Source of the DNA: Campylobacter sp. CCUG 57310
GTDB taxonomy: Bacteria > Campylobacterota > Campylobacteria > Campylobacterales > Campylobacteraceae
DNA length: 64,000 bases
Direction: 5' to 3'
Assembly: GCF_013201975.1 (NCBI RefSeq)
Contig: NZ_CP053845.1
Span: 1,798,001 to 1,862,000, forward strand
Shown here piece by piece: positions 35,006-44,769 of the stretch. How positions within the stretch are numbered: position 1 is the stretch's first letter; each line of letters opens with the position of its first letter. The notes under the pieces were generated by a model. The model was not told where the DNA came from. It saw only the letters and a program-made list of their open reading frames with translations, and made no database searches. The translations under genes and the position numbers were made by a program.

Positions 35006-37300
35006 TTAAGCTCCTGTTTCTTGATGCGCTGCTTTTTTTACTTCGCAAAAGCTTGCGGTATAAGTCGAACCATTTCCTAAATCACTCACTCCGTCGGAAC
35101 AAAGTATATTGGCTCCTGTGCGCGATTTGGTTACTTTAACCCATATATTGTTCCACGCATAGCAAATTCCGGGCTTCATCTGTGAAGTCTCAATTGCCGT
35201 AAATATTGCGGTTCCTTTTTCGTTTGTAGCTTCAACCGTATCGCCGTCTTTGATGCCGCGAATTTCCATATCTTCACGCGTCATAAACAACTCTGCATTA
35301 CCCTTGACAATAACACGCTTTAAGATATAAGGCATATTTCCCCAATTTGAGTTGTCTTGAAGTTGAGTACCTGGCGTCATGAAATAAAGCGGATATTTTT
35401 TTATATAATCTTTACCGAATTTTTCATTGTAATAATCCCAATCATCTTTTAGATCGATGACAGGATGATAGCCTGCTTCTTTAAAAGCTTTTGAGTAAAG
35501 CTCGCATTTCCCACTTTCAGTACCAAAAACTAACTTATCTTTCGGGGCGTAAGGGTAGTAAGGAAACTGATCTTTCATACTCTCAGGTGTTCTATGTGGT
35601 TTTATCCAGCCAATTTTTTTAAGCTTTTCGTAAGTTATATTTTGCTTTTTAGCAAATTCGGTATCCAAAAAGCGCCTGCACACCGTCTCGCTGTCCCAAT
35701 CGAAACACTCTTCTGTATAACCCATCGCTTTTGCAAGAGCGTTAAAAAATTCTAAATTTGTCTTTGCTTCGCCAAGAGGCTTGACGCTTTGCGCATTATA
35801 GCAAACATAGCCTGAGGCTTGATCGTTTTGTATATCTTCACTCTCCATAAAAGTGACGCCCGGAAGCACATAATCGGCATAGTCGCAAGTGTCTATATCA
35901 TACGCATCAATTACAACCAAGAAAAAATCTTCATCCATTAAACGTTTTTTAATTAAATTCGTATTTGGAGCCGTTACCATTAAATTTGAATTATAGTGAA
36001 TACAAGCTCTTATAGGTACAGGAATAGGCTTATCAAGATATGTGGCACCTTCTTTTTGAATACCTTTTCCAAATTCTACATAGCTTATTGATTGACGTTG
36101 TATTTTATTGCCATCTTTATCGCGAGGCGCAAGATCGGGCATGCAATTTTTAAAATTAAAAATTCCATTAAGCGAAGCTGCTACTGAAGCCCAGTATATT
36201 CCTCCGCCTTGTTTAATAAGACTTCCCACAAGACAAGGCAATATAGTAATAGCACGGGTTAATCTAGCACCATTAAAATGTCTTTGTCCGCCATCTCCAC
36301 GTATTATCGCAGGCGCTTTTGCATGAGCATATTCACGAGCAAAAACTTTGATCTGATCTACGCTTGCACCACACATATCAGCCAATTCTCCGTAGGTATA
36401 CAACGAGCACTCATGCACTAGATCTTCAAAGCCCATAGTATATTTTTCTACAAATTCATGATCGTACAAGTCCTCCTCTATCAAGACTTTGCATACTGCA
36501 AGACAAAACGCAGGGTCACTTGACGGACGAAGCTGTATAAACATATCGGCTTGATTTGCCATAGGTACGCGAACACTATTTACGACGATGATTTTGCCGC
36601 CTCTTTTTTTGACACGGTGAGCAAATCTCACCCAATGAACGGCAGTATAGGATTCATTTGAGCCCCAACTGATATACATATCACTCTCATCTACTTCAAG
36701 CATATCTTTTGAAATTATAGTGCCAAGTACACTTGGAGTGCCAACACGTCCAGGCCAATCACAAGGATTGCGAACTAACCTTGTCGCGCCGTATTTTTCA
36801 AAGAAATTTCCAGAAGATATTGTTTTAGAGATATGCCCCTCATTTCCTGAATAGACAAACTCTGTAAGCGCTTCACTGCCGAATTTCTCTTTTATCTCAG
36901 TAAGTCTAGCTGCTATTTCTTTTAGTGCTTGATCCCAACTTATGCGTTCCCATTTCCCTTCGCCTTTTTTGCCTACACGTTTCATAGGATACATTATACG
37001 GTCTGCATTATATAAATGCATAGCATAAGTATAACCTTTTACACAAGCTGTTCCTTGTGTAAGTGGATGATTGGGATCTCCTTTTATGCCAACCATTTTA
37101 CCGTCCACTACTTCAGCTATTAGTGCGCAGGCATCACGACAGTTTCTAGGACAGGTCAAGTGATAATATTCGACATTTTCACCTTTATAAGATTTTGGTT
37201 TGAAATCTACTTCAAACTGTTGCATCCCAAATAGACTAGGCGAACTACCGGCTACTGCTAGTCCGGCACCAACACTCTTCAAAAATGAACGTCTTTGCAT
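35006..37300 (-). CDS. Molybdopterin oxidoreductase catalytic subunit (DMSO/polysulfide reductase type)
   Basis: 764 residues from the internal Met, chosen because GGAG lies just upstream and a twin-arginine signal (MQRRSFLKSVGAG) follows; the longer frame adds 23 unrelated residues. The N-terminal [4Fe-4S] motif is CPRNCRDAC followed by a distant Cys (GTACVKGYT). The metal-site region is VRNPCDWPGRVGT, where the Cys may be the Mo/W ligand, but this is uncertain. Late motifs (YFMTPGTQ, NNIWVKV) match the cofactor-binding C-terminal domain. It probably reduces an S- or N-oxide or sulfur compound in the periplasm; the exact substrate cannot be told. Order A-B-TorD-C forms a complete respiratory module. 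Confidence 0.92.
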   Translation of the reverse strand: MQRRSFLKSVGAGLAVAGSSPSLFGMQQFEVDFKPKSYKGENVEYYHLTCPRNCRDACALIAEVVDGKMVGIKGDPNHPLTQGTACVKGYTYAMHLYNADRIMYPMKRVGKKGEGKWERISWDQALKEIAARLTEIKEKFGSEALTEFVYSGNEGHISKTISSGNFFEKYGATRLVRNPCDWPGRVGTPSVLGTIISKDMLEVDESDMYISWGSNESYTAVHWVRFAHRVKKRGGKIIVVNSVRVPMANQADMFIQLRPSSDPAFCLAVCKVLIEEDLYDHEFVEKYTMGFEDLVHECSLYTYGELADMCGASVDQIKVFAREYAHAKAPAIIRGDGGQRHFNGARLTRAITILPCLVGSLIKQGGGIYWASVAASLNGIFNFKNCMPDLAPRDKDGNKIQRQSISYVEFGKGIQKEGATYLDKPIPVPIRACIHYNSNLMVTAPNTNLIKKRLMDEDFFLVVIDAYDIDTCDYADYVLPGVTFMESEDIQNDQASGYVCYNAQSVKPLGEAKTNLEFFNALAKAMGYTEECFDWDSETVCRRFLDTEFAKKQNITYEKLKKIGWIKPHRTPESMKDQFPYYPYAPKDKLVFGTESGKCELYSKAFKEAGYHPVIDLKDDWDYYNEKFGKDYIKKYPLYFMTPGTQLQDNSNWGNMPYILKRVIVKGNAELFMTREDMEIRGIKDGDTVEATNEKGTAIFTAIETSQMKPGICYAWNNIWVKVTKSRTGANILCSDGVSDLGNGSTYTASFCEVKKAAHQETGA

Positions 37301-37420
37301 AAATTCTCCTTTAAAAAGTTCTTGTTTTATATCAAAGATAAAAACTCTATCTTCTTTACTTTCTTGCAAAAAATAAAATTAATTATCTCTGACGACTAAA
37401 CCTTAGGATTTGATGCCTTA

Positions 37421-38188
37421 TCAAACCCAAACGCCTCTTTCTATCTCTTTTCTTTTTAAATTTGTTGAATAATTTTTATTTAAAAAATGGGCATACTTGC
37501 TCCGCGCATCCATGCCGACAATATAATATTTTAAAACATCCTTGTTTTCTTTTGAATTTAAATTTTCATTAACAACAAAAGCATACTCTTTAACTATCAT
37601 TTTGTCTGCACTATCAAAAATTACTGCAGTCCAGTCTGAACAAATATCATTTGGCGTGGAAACTATTATGAATTTATTAGAATTAGAATCGTATTTCCAA
37701 GTTAATATATACTTTTGTTTTGCAAGAAGAGTTAAAAAACTGCCTTTGTCATCTTCATTTATTTTAAATTTATTCCATCCTGCAAGCAAGTGTCTCTTTT
37801 TATCATTTTGCTCTTTTTTACTAAAATTTTCATTAGACTCATAGCGGACAAATGATTTGTTGCAACTTATCGTTTTACACAAATCCTTATACCACCTTGC
37901 ACTTACTATTTTTCGAAGCTCAAGCGTAAAATACTTATCGTGTTTTCTATATTTAAGTTTATTTAAATTCTCATCGGTAATATAAAACTCATTTTCAAGA
38001 GAATACAGAGCAAATTGCTTTTTGTCTGCATCGGTAGTTATAGGATTATCATTTTGTATTTTTAGACTGACTGTGCCGCTTAAATTTAATATATTTAAAT
38101 TTCCAAATGCTCTATTTTTATTCTTTTGATAAAACTCAAAACAAAACACAAGAGCAGTAATGGATACTAATATTAAAATTTTTTTCAT
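37421..38188 (-). CDS. Hypothetical membrane-anchored or secreted protein
   Basis: 255 residues. An N-terminal hydrophobic segment (ILILVSITALVFCFEF) acts as signal or anchor. The remainder is Lys/Asn-rich with four cysteines, two of them paired (DLCKTISC), suggesting a periplasmic fold. It ends 120 bases before the reductase operon starts, in the same direction. It may be part of the same transcript, but no family is recognised. It is AT-rich compared with the reductase genes. Confidence 0.55.
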   Translation of the reverse strand: MKKILILVSITALVFCFEFYQKNKNRAFGNLNILNLSGTVSLKIQNDNPITTDADKKQFALYSLENEFYITDENLNKLKYRKHDKYFTLELRKIVSARWYKDLCKTISCNKSFVRYESNENFSKKEQNDKKRHLLAGWNKFKINEDDKGSFLTLLAKQKYILTWKYDSNSNKFIIVSTPNDICSDWTAVIFDSADKMIVKEYAFVVNENLNSKENKDVLKYYIVGMDARSKYAHFLNKNYSTNLKRKEIERGVWV

Positions 38189-38201
38189 CTTGCATTCTTC
38201 A

Positions 38202-38238
38202 TTTTGGCAGTTCTAGAAGTTCTGGATTCTAGCCAAAA
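38202..38238. repeat. Bulged 12-bp inverted repeat
   Basis: TTTTGG and CTAGAA (with 5 bases between) pair with TTCTAG and CCAAAA around an 8-base loop. It lies 14 bases upstream of the hypothetical gene at 37421-38188, so it could be an operator, an RNA hairpin or an element end. Confidence 0.5.
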
Positions 38239-38924
38239 CTAATAGCTCCACCAATGGTTTTTCTCCCAAAACTATTTACTCATATCAATATCAAAGCCTA
38301 TTCCTGACGGTGTGCTTGCACCCAATAGCGGCAGACTAAAACGACAAAAGCCTGCAAGTAATTTAGGCCAAAAATCCTATTTTTTCAAACCTGAACAGTA
38401 AAAGCAATGAAATAAAAAAGTAATAATAAAACTAGAAACTCCATGAAAAAATTCTTTTTTACAATATAGTTATTTTAAACTTTATTGTAGTTTACTTAAG
38501 CATATAATATTACTTTATTTATTAAGATTTTCTTAATAAATATATTTTTATTTTTATATAATGTATTTTATACGCCAAGCAGATGAAATAATATGTAATT
38601 TATTAAATTTAAAATATATATTTAAATTTTTTTAATATAAATATTAGATAACTTCTTAAAATAATAATTATATTTATTTTATTAAGTTTATTTTTATATT
38701 TTAAATATAAGATAACCTGGTCTAAAAGAAATAGATATTCTTAATTTTAGTCATTTTTTAAATTCTAAAAAGAATAAAGATAAAAAGTTTTTACACAAAA
38801 AATAAAATTGATATTTTATAGCAACTTGTTTGATTAATCACAGCTATAAAATATTTTACAATTTAGAAGTTTGTTTAATATTCTTAAAATAAAATCTAGT
38901 ATAAAATTGCATATTTCTTGTATA

Positions 38925-38969
38925 GTTAAAGTTCAAATTTGAGCAAATCTCTCAAATTTGAACTTTAAC
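38925..38969 (-). terminator. Long hairpin after the radical SAM gene
   Basis: A perfect 19-bp inverted repeat (starts GTTAAAGTTC, ends GAACTTTAAC) with a 7-base loop, immediately downstream of the HemN-like gene. It lacks a clear T-tract on the minus strand; it may end transcription or protect the mRNA end. Confidence 0.6.
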
Positions 38970-38971
38970 TT

Positions 38972-40327
38972 TTAAACTGCAGCCTTTGGCGAGATGACCG
39001 AGTTATCGAAATTTGGCTCGGTGTTTTCTTCCATTATGCGTAATTTTTTGCTTCGCTTAATCTTTGCATCATCCTTAAATATCGCTCTAACCTTATCCAT
39101 ACCCGCATAAAAATCGCGCATCAAAACAAGGCAGATATACTTACCAAAAAACGTAGGTTTAATCACTCCGTTTTCTTCATAGATAGCATTTACAAGTTTA
39201 AGCAAATTTAGCTCGACAAAGAGCTCTTTATGGATGTTTGCACGGTTAAATTCATTGTATTTAGTTATATCGACTCCACCGTCAAAAAGCTCAGTTAAGA
39301 ATATGTATTTAAGGCGATCTTTTTTAGTAAAGCTGCATTTTGCGATGACCGGGCTTTCGTGATTTTTAACCATTCTGCCGTAATCAAGCAGGTTAAACGC
39401 GTTTATGAGAAGCTCTCCGTTTAAGAAGCTAAACGCACCGCTTCCAACGCCAAGATACTCATGGTGGCTTCCTACGTATTCATCGCGTAAATTTGCATTA
39501 TCGCGACCAAATGCCCAAGCGTTGCTTTGGTGATAATCACTGAAATTTTCACAAATTAGCTCATAAAACTCGCGCTCGTTATCACTGTCATCCACACCAA
39601 GAGATCTGGCTATCGCATCGCGAGTAAGGGGTGATTTCATAAGCGGATAGAAGGTTATCTGCTCCGGAGCAATTGATTTTGCGATTTTTATATCCGTTAA
39701 AAGCTGCTCTTTGGTTTGATTTGGAAGATTGAAGATAAGATCAAGGCTTATCGTAGGCAGTACTCCCATAGCCCTTTTCAGCTTTTCTTGCAACACTTCG
39801 CTTGAGCCAAAGCGATCATATCTGGCTACTTTTTTTAAGATGTCATCGCTAAAGCTTTGCACGCCTACACTTAGACGGTCGATCAGTCCTTGAAATCTCT
39901 TTAAATTTTCAGGCTCTATGTGGTTTGGATCGCTCTCGCAGGATATGTCTTTGATATCAAAGAGTTCTTTTGCAAGCACAAGCGTCTTTTCAAGTTCAGG
40001 TTCATTTATAAGTGTGGTTCCGCCACCGACATACATCGACGTGAAGTTAAATCCCGCCTCTTTAACCTGTCTCATCTCTTCGCGTAAATTTGCAAAATAA
40101 TGCACTGCAAGCTCTTGTTCGTAGTGATATTTATGAAAAGAGCAGTAAGGACAAAACGTGTGACAAAACGGCACGTGCGCATATAGCATATATTCGGTAT
40201 CAGGCTTTGGAATTTTGTTAAATTTGTTATCCAAAATGTTTATATTTAGTCCGTTATAAAGTGACTTTTGCATAGAATTATGAGCATAATTAACTGCAAA
40301 TTTCTCTATAATATTCTTAAAACCCAT
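38972..40327 (-). CDS. Coproporphyrinogen III oxidase-like radical SAM protein
   Basis: 451 residues. The radical SAM cluster motif is CHTFCPYC with following aromatic residue (CSFH), as in the HemN/HemW group. SAM-binding pieces YVGGGTTL and LSVGVQSFSDD and SLDLIFNLPNQT are present. The family includes true anaerobic coproporphyrinogen oxidases, the haem chaperone HemW and haem-degrading ChuW. This sequence lacks obvious HemN-only N-terminal features, so a HemW-like or other role is possible. It is a single gene closed by a long hairpin. Confidence 0.85.
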   Translation of the reverse strand: MGFKNIIEKFAVNYAHNSMQKSLYNGLNINILDNKFNKIPKPDTEYMLYAHVPFCHTFCPYCSFHKYHYEQELAVHYFANLREEMRQVKEAGFNFTSMYVGGGTTLINEPELEKTLVLAKELFDIKDISCESDPNHIEPENLKRFQGLIDRLSVGVQSFSDDILKKVARYDRFGSSEVLQEKLKRAMGVLPTISLDLIFNLPNQTKEQLLTDIKIAKSIAPEQITFYPLMKSPLTRDAIARSLGVDDSDNEREFYELICENFSDYHQSNAWAFGRDNANLRDEYVGSHHEYLGVGSGAFSFLNGELLINAFNLLDYGRMVKNHESPVIAKCSFTKKDRLKYIFLTELFDGGVDITKYNEFNRANIHKELFVELNLLKLVNAIYEENGVIKPTFFGKYICLVLMRDFYAGMDKVRAIFKDDAKIKRSKKLRIMEENTEPNFDNSVISPKAAV

Positions 40328-40723
40328 AATTAATTATCCTAACTAAAATATTTTTTAAACTTTAAATAGTACCTAAAATTTTATTAATTTCTTCTTTTTA
40401 TTTATCACGTTGATCTATAAAACAACCGCCAAGTGCTAATTTTACATATATAAAATCAAAATTTTATATATCTTGTATCAACGGCTTATTTTCTAAAATC
40501 TATAAATTTCAAGCCTTATAATTTATATTGTAATAAATTTAGAGCCAAAATAAAAATCAAATTTGTTCTAAAAGCTTTTACAATCCGGATAAAATTTGAT
40601 CTTATAAAACCTACTCCAAGATAGCCACTTACGATATCTTGCTTTGCTATAAATTCATTTTTTTATAGATATCTCAGATTTAAAATCACTCTTAAATTTA
40701 ACTCTTCCGTTTTAAGCAAAAAA
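40328..40723. other. Intergenic region, no convincing gene
   Basis: About 395 AT-rich bases between two minus-strand genes. A 46-codon open stretch without a start (minus strand, about 40520-40680, ...GYLGVGFIRSNF...) may be a gene remnant. No structural RNA or repeat was recognised. Confidence 0.3.
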
Positions 40724-41221
40724 TTATTTTAAATTTTTAAAACTAATTGGAAGCTCTAAGTTTAAGCCCTTAACTATCCTTATACACTCTTGCAGATCGT
40801 CAATCGACTTGCCGATTACTCTCACCTCTTCGCCTCTTATTGCGGCGCTTACTTTTAGTTTGGCGTCTTTTATTGCCTTTGTGATCTTTTTTGCGTTATC
40901 GCTATCAAGTGTGTCGTTTAGCTTAAGAGTGGCTTTTATATTGCCTCCGCTTGCGCTTTCTCGTTTGGTTTCGCTAACCGCCACAGGCGGTATATTGCGC
41001 TTGATAAGCTTTGAGATGACGATATCTTTTAACGCGTCGATTTTATTATCACTTGAGCTAAGAAGAGTGATAAATTTGTCCTTTTCGTTTAGCTCTATTT
41101 CAGCGGCGATGCCTTTAAAATCATACCTTGCGGCAACTTCCTTTTTGGCGGTTTCAAGTGCGTTTTTTACCTCCATCAGATCAACTTGCGCACTTATATC
41201 AAAGCTATGTTCGCTAGCCAT
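40724..41221 (-). CDS. yajQ: YajQ/UPF0234 family nucleotide-binding protein
   Basis: 165 residues, complete family length. It begins [21 protein letters not shown] and contains AARYDFKG and [20 protein letters not shown], all hallmark YajQ segments. Some homologues bind cyclic di-GMP; the role in Campylobacter is unclear. Its start abuts the hydroxyacid dehydrogenase stop, within the conserved cluster that C. jejuni also has. Confidence 0.94.
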   Translation of the reverse strand: MASEHSFDISAQVDLMEVKNALETAKKEVAARYDFKGIAAEIELNEKDKFITLLSSSDNKIDALKDIVISKLIKRNIPPVAVSETKRESASGGNIKATLKLNDTLDSDNAKKITKAIKDAKLKVSAAIRGEEVRVIGKSIDDLQECIRIVKGLNLELPISFKNLK

Positions 41222-42154
41222 TTAACTCTCCTTTATAAAATCTTCTATATTTTTTACTATCAAATTTATGAGCTTCTCGCGCGCCTCTTTGCTCGCCCAT
41301 GCAACATGCGGAGTGATTATCAAATTTTCTTTGTTTTTGATACTTAAAAGCGGATGATTTTGCCTCATCGGCTCACTTTCAAGCACATCTATGCAGGCTT
41401 TTAAATTTCGCTCGTCTATCGCCTTAGCAAGTGCGCTTTCATCGACTATCCCGCCACGTCCGAAATTCATAAGCACTGCGCCTTCTTTCATCAAATTTAG
41501 CTCTTTAGAAGAGATTAAATTTCGTGTTTTTTCATTAAGAGGAGCGTGTATGCTTACGATATTACAGCTCTTTAAAAGCTCGTCTAAATTTTGCCTTTTA
41601 AACTCGGCGTTATCGTTTGCTACACTTGTTGAGTAGTAGCTCACGTTTGCGCCAAAAGCCATAGCTATCCTAGCCACGCTTCGTCCTATCTCACCAAGTC
41701 CTATGATGCCGAAATTCTTGCCGCTTATCTCGCCGATAGACCTATCTAAATTCGTAAAAATTTCGCTCTTTACCCACTCGCCGCTTTGCACATAATCATC
41801 ATAAAATTTAATGCGATTTACTAACGCTAACAAACAAGCAAAAGTATGCTGCGCAACACTGTTAGTCGAGTAGCCTGCGACATTTTTAACGGCTATGTTT
41901 TTAGCTTTTGCATAGTCTAGATCAACGTTATTCATGCCGGTTGCACTTATGCAAATGAGCTTTAAATTCGTTGCATCCATAACATCACGGTCGATTATAA
42001 CTTTGTTAGTTATCACGACATCGGCACCCTTTAAACGCTCTATAGTCTCAATTTTATCGGTCTTATGATAGCTTACAAACTCGCCGAATTTAGCAAAAAC
42101 ATCAAGGCTAACGTCGCTTCCTAAAGTTGAAGCATCAAGGCAGACTATTTTCAT
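41222..42154 (-). CDS. D-2-hydroxyacid dehydrogenase
   Basis: 310 residues. The NAD-binding motif is FGIIGLGEIGRSVAR. Catalytic residues are visible: Arg in NFGRGGIVDE, Glu in LESEP and His in ITPHVAW. It reduces 2-keto acids such as hydroxypyruvate or glyoxylate with NAD(P)H. It sits two bases after the glutathionylspermidine-synthase-like gene and is contiguous with yajQ, so this is an operon. Confidence 0.92.
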   Translation of the reverse strand: MKIVCLDASTLGSDVSLDVFAKFGEFVSYHKTDKIETIERLKGADVVITNKVIIDRDVMDATNLKLICISATGMNNVDLDYAKAKNIAVKNVAGYSTNSVAQHTFACLLALVNRIKFYDDYVQSGEWVKSEIFTNLDRSIGEISGKNFGIIGLGEIGRSVARIAMAFGANVSYYSTSVANDNAEFKRQNLDELLKSCNIVSIHAPLNEKTRNLISSKELNLMKEGAVLMNFGRGGIVDESALAKAIDERNLKACIDVLESEPMRQNHPLLSIKNKENLIITPHVAWASKEAREKLINLIVKNIEDFIKES

Positions 42155-42156
42155 GT

Positions 42157-43341
42157 TTACCCCTTTATGTAGTGTCCCACGAATTTAGAAGCGTTGTTTA
42201 AAATTTCTCCGCCTTTTCTATACCCGAGCGCGCAAGCCTCATAAGCAAAAAAGACTCCCGCCTGATAACTATCACCTCTTTCGTCTTTGTTAAATTCGTA
42301 AAATTCCTGATATATGGCTCTGTTTGCGCCGTATTCGCCATCACTGCTAACACTAACACTTCCGTCAGCTTCTATAATGCTAACGTTTGCTCCTTCACGC
42401 CCAAATATAGGCTTTTTAACGCATTTTTTACTTACTAACGGTTTGTCTGAAGCCTCAAGCAAAAGCGGATGATTTGGGTAAAGCTCCCAAAGAATTTTTA
42501 AAATTCCCTTGCTTTGAAACATCAGCGTATAAGCAGGATTTAAGATAATGGCTCTTTGATTTGCCATTATATTTTTAAGAATTAATGCAAGTTCGCCCTC
42601 CTGCACGGCGATATCTTCCCATGGAATTAGCTTAAACCAGTACTCGTAATTTTCGCCACCCTTAAATATACCCTCTTCATCGTTAAATTCAACCTCATCG
42701 ACATAGGCAAAATCCGCATGAAATCCCGCCTCTTTAGCGATATATTCAAGTAGTTTTACGCTCTGTTCATCCTCAACACTGCCGGCAATAGAGCTAAAGA
42801 GAATTTTCCAACCCTCATAAAGCTTGCTAAATTCGCTTGTATCCTCGCTAAGTGTTACAAGACGCTTGAAATTTTCTTTCAAAGCTTCGTAAAGATCGTT
42901 AAACTGCGAGCTCTCATCCATGCCGTTAAATTTCAAAATCGCCCATTGGATGATCGCCGTTTCAAATATCGCAGTCGGCGTATCGGCATTAAATTCGATT
43001 AGTTTTATCGGCTTTCCGTTAAGTCCACCTGCCAAGTCAAATCGCCCGTAAAGATGCCAATGAACCTCGTTTTCCCAGCTTTCTTTTACGAGATCGACAA
43101 GGTTAAAAGGTATGCCAACCTCGTGATAGAGGTTATTATCTATTATATGCTGGCCTGCGGTTACAAACATATCGTATAGCTCGTTTGCCGCCTCATAGTA
43201 GGCTTCAGCCTCCTGCTCGCTAACTTCCACAAGCTCATCTGCAATATAGGAGCTATCGTCACTATCGGTATGCCAAGCAAAGCCTATGCTTTCTAAAAAC
43301 GCCTTATCTAAAGGCTTAACTTTTTTTAAATTTATCATCAT
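42157..43341 (-). CDS. Glutathionylspermidine synthase family ATP-grasp ligase
   Basis: 394 residues. The ATP-grasp C-terminal synthetase pattern is visible: KLIEFNADTPTAIFE, NPAYTLMFQSKGILKILWEL, KKPIFGREGANVSII. There is no amidase half as in E. coli Gsp. Small stand-alone members are widespread, but the ligated substrate is unproven. Together with the UPF0323 lipoprotein upstream (4-base overlap) it forms a pair conserved in Campylobacter, suggesting the lipoprotein is part of the same process. Confidence 0.88.
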   Translation of the reverse strand: MMINLKKVKPLDKAFLESIGFAWHTDSDDSSYIADELVEVSEQEAEAYYEAANELYDMFVTAGQHIIDNNLYHEVGIPFNLVDLVKESWENEVHWHLYGRFDLAGGLNGKPIKLIEFNADTPTAIFETAIIQWAILKFNGMDESSQFNDLYEALKENFKRLVTLSEDTSEFSKLYEGWKILFSSIAGSVEDEQSVKLLEYIAKEAGFHADFAYVDEVEFNDEEGIFKGGENYEYWFKLIPWEDIAVQEGELALILKNIMANQRAIILNPAYTLMFQSKGILKILWELYPNHPLLLEASDKPLVSKKCVKKPIFGREGANVSIIEADGSVSVSSDGEYGANRAIYQEFYEFNKDERGDSYQAGVFFAYEACALGYRKGGEILNNASKFVGHYIKG

Positions 43342-43940
43342 CCACCTACTGATTGATTGGTCTTGCTTCCGCTACCGAAAAATCCACTCTTGCCGCCCGC
43401 AGGCTTGCTCGCCGAGCTTGTAGCCTTGGCTTTATTAAAGCTATCAACGCTTCTTGAGTAAGTTGAAGGATTTTTATAAGCGCTCTGGCGATGGTTTTGA
43501 AAACCTTGGTTATTAAACAGTTTGCTACCTATCCAGCTTCCTAAAATAGCGCCCGCAGCCGAAGCCAGTAATGTCTCGCCGAGACTAAGCCCACCGCTAC
43601 TAAGCTGCGCATCAGGCTTTGTCAAATTTGAAGTGCCGTTATCGATCTTAGCGTTTTCTTCGGCGATTAGCTTATCCATCTCCTCTTTTGTTAGCACCCT
43701 TTCAGTGCCATCAAGCTGCTTTAACACGACTCTGGTTTCGCTGCTTGGATACTCTTCAAGCACCTTATAAGACCCTTTCGCCGTCTCTTCGATGATAACA
43801 AACGCTCCTTGCGCTTGAGTATCCTCACGCACTACGCTTTGATCTTCTCCTCCACCGCTGCATCCGGCAAGTCCTGCCATAACTATCGCGCCAAATCCGC
43901 CAACAGCCGCATAAGTCGCTATTTTTTTGATTCTTTTCAT
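43338..43940 (-). CDS. UPF0323 family lipoprotein
   Basis: 200 residues. The lipobox is GLAGC at about residue 27. The middle has VIIEETAKGSYKVLEEYPSS and a glycine-rich helix (GAILGSWIGSKLF). The tail is Ser/Gly/Lys rich and ends GGKSGFFGSGSK. UPF0323 proteins have no known function. Overlaps of 4 bases on both sides link it with the HTH gene and the ligase gene. Confidence 0.88.
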   Translation of the reverse strand: MKRIKKIATYAAVGGFGAIVMAGLAGCSGGGEDQSVVREDTQAQGAFVIIEETAKGSYKVLEEYPSSETRVVLKQLDGTERVLTKEEMDKLIAEENAKIDNGTSNLTKPDAQLSSGGLSLGETLLASAAGAILGSWIGSKLFNNQGFQNHRQSAYKNPSTYSRSVDSFNKAKATSSASKPAGGKSGFFGSGSKTNQSVGG

Positions 43941-44674
43941 ATTTCACCTACTATCTGTTTTATTGATTTTTCGTTTCTTACCCATATCACGCCGTCTTTA
44001 AATTTGATAAATTTCGACTTGCCGATATTTTTAATGATCAATTTTTGTATCTTTTTTTTCTTTTTGTTTTTTGAATTTAATCCATTTAAAAACTCGCTCA
44101 AGCTGAGCCACTTTTTGCTCTTGGTTTCATCTTTTTCTTTGCTTTTAAATTCACTATAAGCTTGAGTTTCGTGAACCTCTTCGCTTTCATCAAATTCCAC
44201 ATCGATAGGGCGGATATACTCGCCGTTTTGTCTTGCTAAAAGCGGGCGCTCAAGCATTTGTAAAAAATATCTAAATTTCTCGTCTCGCTCTTTATAAATT
44301 TCAGATATTTCATCTTTATTAGCGATTAAAATTTCCTCTTTTTGAACATGCAAACGATCCTTATCCTCTTGCAAATTTCTATTTTGCTCTTTTAGCTCCT
44401 CAAGCTGCATTAGTAGAAATTTGATAAATTCGCTTTTTTCTTCTGTCGTTTCGCCTAAATTTTCACTAACATTTTTTGTAGATTTTTTAGTGCTCGGCTT
44501 GGTTGTTTTAGATTTTGTTTGTGGCTCGTTAGTGGACTTATCATCTTCGATTAAAACGTATTTAACGCCATTTTCGTCGATTGATTTTAAACTTTTTCGT
44601 CTTATCCTGTTATAAATCGCCTCTTTTGTTATACCTAAAACTTCGGCGGCTTCGCTAACGGATAACTTACGCAT
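43937..44674 (-). CDS. Helix-turn-helix and coiled-coil protein
   Basis: 245 residues. The N-terminus (LSVSEAAEVLGITKEAIYNRIRR) is a MerR/excisionase-type helix-turn-helix. A low-complexity Thr/Lys/Ser linker (about 55-75) is followed by a coiled coil (about 85-140, EELKEQNRNLQEDKDRLHV). A basic C-terminal section (SKNKKKKKIQKL) and a final domain follow. The layout suggests a DNA-binding protein that may act on the chromosome, but no target is evident. It heads the operon that includes the UPF0323 lipoprotein. Confidence 0.7.
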   Translation of the reverse strand: MRKLSVSEAAEVLGITKEAIYNRIRRKSLKSIDENGVKYVLIEDDKSTNEPQTKSKTTKPSTKKSTKNVSENLGETTEEKSEFIKFLLMQLEELKEQNRNLQEDKDRLHVQKEEILIANKDEISEIYKERDEKFRYFLQMLERPLLARQNGEYIRPIDVEFDESEEVHETQAYSEFKSKEKDETKSKKWLSLSEFLNGLNSKNKKKKKIQKLIIKNIGKSKFIKFKDGVIWVRNEKSIKQIVGEI

Positions 44675-44769
44675 AAATTTCCTTTTCTTTAAAAATGCAG
44701 ATATTATGGCAAATTTAGGCTAATAAAGAAGTTAAACTAACTAACACGAAGTTAGTTAGTTTAATTTGG

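Larger units (their letters stand above)
38189..38971. other. 780-bp intergenic region with a decayed reading frame
   Basis: The right ~500 bases are among the most AT-rich in the window and appear empty. The left part is richer in GC. On the minus strand an open 34-codon stretch at 38275-38376 (DFWPKLLAGFCRFSLPLL...) has coding character but is bounded by stops and has no start. Translation beyond the stop at 38272 still reads W-rich pieces, as if from a broken gene or conserved RNA. A bulged hairpin lies at 38202-38238. Confidence 0.35.

Noticed and set aside
38420-38920. Very AT-rich stretch considered as a replication origin or CRISPR leader
   Set aside because: No DnaA-box cluster, no regularly spaced repeats and no neighbouring dnaA or cas genes were seen.
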